DNA of 64,000 bases from Hoeflea_A sp965249925 (GTDB taxonomy: Bacteria; Pseudomonadota; Alphaproteobacteria; Rhizobiales; Rhizobiaceae): contig OZ252260.1 in NCBI GenBank assembly GCA_965249925.1, positions 1,612,001-1,676,000 on the forward strand, given 5' to 3'. Shown here in pieces: positions 62,886 to 64,000 of the stretch. Position 1 is the stretch's first letter. Each line of letters opens with the position of its first letter. The notes beneath the pieces are model-generated. The model did not search any database. It was not told the origin of the DNA and saw only the letters and a program-made list of their open reading frames with translations. A program made the position numbers and the translations under genes.

Positions 62886-64000
62886 TCAGCCTTTCATTAG
62901 CGGGTCAAGTTCACGATAGTCCGGCAGGTCCCGGTCGATTTTTGCGCCGCCGCGCATGACCACCCGGTCAGCCTGCGGACGGGACAGAAACTCGCTCCAG
63001 TACCGGGCGTTGAAGATCACCAGGTCGGCAGCCGTGCCGACGGCGATGCCGCCGATCTCGGGATGTCCGAGAATATCGGCCGGCGTGCGGGTGACGACCT
63101 TGGGGGCATCGTCCAGCGGGTGATCGAGGTGCAGGATGCGCACCGATTCACGGAACACCTCGACCGGGTCGAGATCGCCATAGGCGTAAAACGGATCGCG
63201 CGTATTGTCGGAGGCGACCGCGGCCGGCACGCCGGCGGCGAGCAGTTCGTGGAACAGCGTGACGCCGCGGGATGTCGGCGTGCCGCTCAGCCGCCGGTCC
63301 TGCAGATACATGTTGCACATCGGCAGCGAGACGACCGAAATCCCGGTTTCGGCCACCCGATCGATCGTCCGCATCGCCACGTCCTCGTCCTGCCTGGCGA
63401 GCGAGCAGCAATGTCCGACTGTGACCGCACCTTCGAAGCGGTTTCGCGTCTTGGCATCGGCGATGGTCAGCAGAGTCAGGACTTCCTTGTCCTGCGTTTC
63501 GTCGACATGCAGGTCGATATCGAGACCCCGCTCGCTGGCGGCACGAAACAGCGCATCGAGTTGTTGCTCCAGACCCGGATGCAGGTTCGTCACCCCGCCG
63601 AGTAAGCCGCCGTGCCGCCCGGTCGTGGCGACCAGATCGTCAAAGTAGGCGGCGTCCTCAATGGCCTCCAGTGGAAACAACGAGACACCCTGCAATCGGA
63701 TCCGGTCCTGCCACCGCTCCCGCAACTCGGCAAACACGTCGAACGAGATGCGATGCTGCGGTGCCACGCTGTCGATATGGGTGCGCAACAGCTTGGTGCC
63801 GTGCGCGTAGGCGCATTTCAGCGAAAACTCCATCCGCGCCCGCACATCCTCGGCTGACCAGTTGGCCTGCTGATCGGCGCCGACGGCTTCCAGGGCGCCC
63901 TCGAAATCCCCTGTCGGATTGGGGCGCCTTTCCCAGATATGGCCCTTGTCGATATGGGTGTGCATGTCGACGAAGCAAGGCCAGACCATGTTCAGATCGA
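62886..64000 (-). CDS. Cytosine-deaminase-like amidohydrolase (partial)
   Basis: Metal-dependent amidohydrolase of the CodA/cytosine deaminase group; at least 371 residues are seen and the N-terminus lies beyond the window. The frame is open through position 64000. Metal ligands are visible: FVDMHTHIDKG (HxH-type), HVDETQDKE, GHCCSL and the aspartate in ASDNTRDPF. The family deaminates cytosine, isoguanine or other ring compounds, and the substrate is not fixed by sequence. It is the first gene of a three-gene operon with an FAD oxidase and a flavoprotein. Confidence 0.85.
   Translation of the reverse strand, partial: DLNMVWPCFVDMHTHIDKGHIWERRPNPTGDFEGALEAVGADQQANWSAEDVRARMEFSLKCAYAHGTKLLRTHIDSVAPQHRISFDVFAELRERWQDRIRLQGVSLFPLEAIEDAAYFDDLVATTGRHGGLLGGVTNLHPGLEQQLDALFRAASERGLDIDLHVDETQDKEVLTLLTIADAKTRNRFEGAVTVGHCCSLARQDEDVAMRTIDRVAETGISVVSLPMCNMYLQDRRLSGTPTSRGVTLFHELLAAGVPAAVASDNTRDPFYAYGDLDPVEVFRESVRILHLDHPLDDAPKVVTRTPADILGHPEIGGIAVGTAADLVIFNARYWSEFLSRPQADRVVMRGGAKIDRDLPDYRELDPLMKG

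Noticed and set aside
1..64000. CRISPR arrays, rRNA operons, insertion sequences and prophage genes
   Set aside because: No regularly spaced direct repeats, no rRNA-like blocks and no transposase or phage structural genes were seen. XerC is the only recombinase and looks housekeeping.

Overview
The window looks like a chromosomal stretch of an alphaproteobacterium of the order Hyphomicrobiales (Rhizobiales). The reasons are the high G+C content, the mdh-sucCD-odhAB-lpdA block, sdhCDAB, the ffh / chorismate mutase / rpsP-rimM-trmD-rplS block with leuC nearby, an Omp19-type lipoprotein, ZapE, and what looks like an Irr-type (ICE) iron box. The genus is not determined. No rRNA, tRNA, CRISPR array, prophage or insertion sequence was recognised.

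Layout. 0-9 kb: a transaldolase-like aldolase (fsa), a RecF-like ATPase, an acyltransferase and the tyrosine recombinase XerC. These are followed by a two-gene accessory cassette (4465-7128, a SWIM-protein C-terminal-like protein plus a conserved partner), a TraB/GumN protein and an acetyltransferase. 9-20 kb: the minus-strand TCA block read in the order mdh, sucC, sucD, sucA, odhB, a small exported protein, lpdA. It is preceded by zapE and omp19. A LiuR-like palindrome lies upstream of mdh and a double hairpin lies in the sucA leader. 21-25 kb: exported MsrA, an APC permease, and an acidic DUF4214 protein that may be secreted. 25-28.5 kb: sdhCDAB with an ICE-like palindrome upstream. 29-38 kb: leuC, an incomplete polar amino acid ABC transporter, and the translation/SRP block with a good terminator after rplS. 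38.5 kb: an orphan FitA antitoxin with a possible trace of the lost FitB toxin.

39-48 kb: a CPBP protease, a thioesterase and a RidA protein. Then comes a DctBD-like two-component system whose response regulator has GAFPGA in place of GAFTGA, directly followed by a TAXI-type TRAP transporter that is its probable target. 48-52 kb: a DMT exporter and an SDR divergent from a LysR regulator with a clear T-N11-A box, then an orphan BtuF-like protein. 52-56 kb: an S-(hydroxymethyl)glutathione dehydrogenase lacking two structural-zinc cysteines, a DUF1826 protein and a DsrE-like protein, divergent from an iron-dependent alcohol dehydrogenase across a 33-bp palindrome. 56-60.7 kb: a copper/metal-stress cluster (Met-rich multicopper oxidase, cytochrome c, DUF411 protein, Cys/His protein, Spy-like protein, frameshifted small membrane protein) divergent from a Crp/Fnr regulator with an FNR-type palindrome at its start. 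61-64 kb: a catabolic operon with a quinone-reductase-like flavoprotein, an FAD-linked oxidase and a cytosine-deaminase-like amidohydrolase that runs off the window.

The best candidates for undescribed biology are the 4.4-7.1 kb gene pair, the 52-56 kb zinc/iron dehydrogenase module, and the GAFPGA regulator with its TRAP transporter. Motif readings were made by eye; no similarity search was run.
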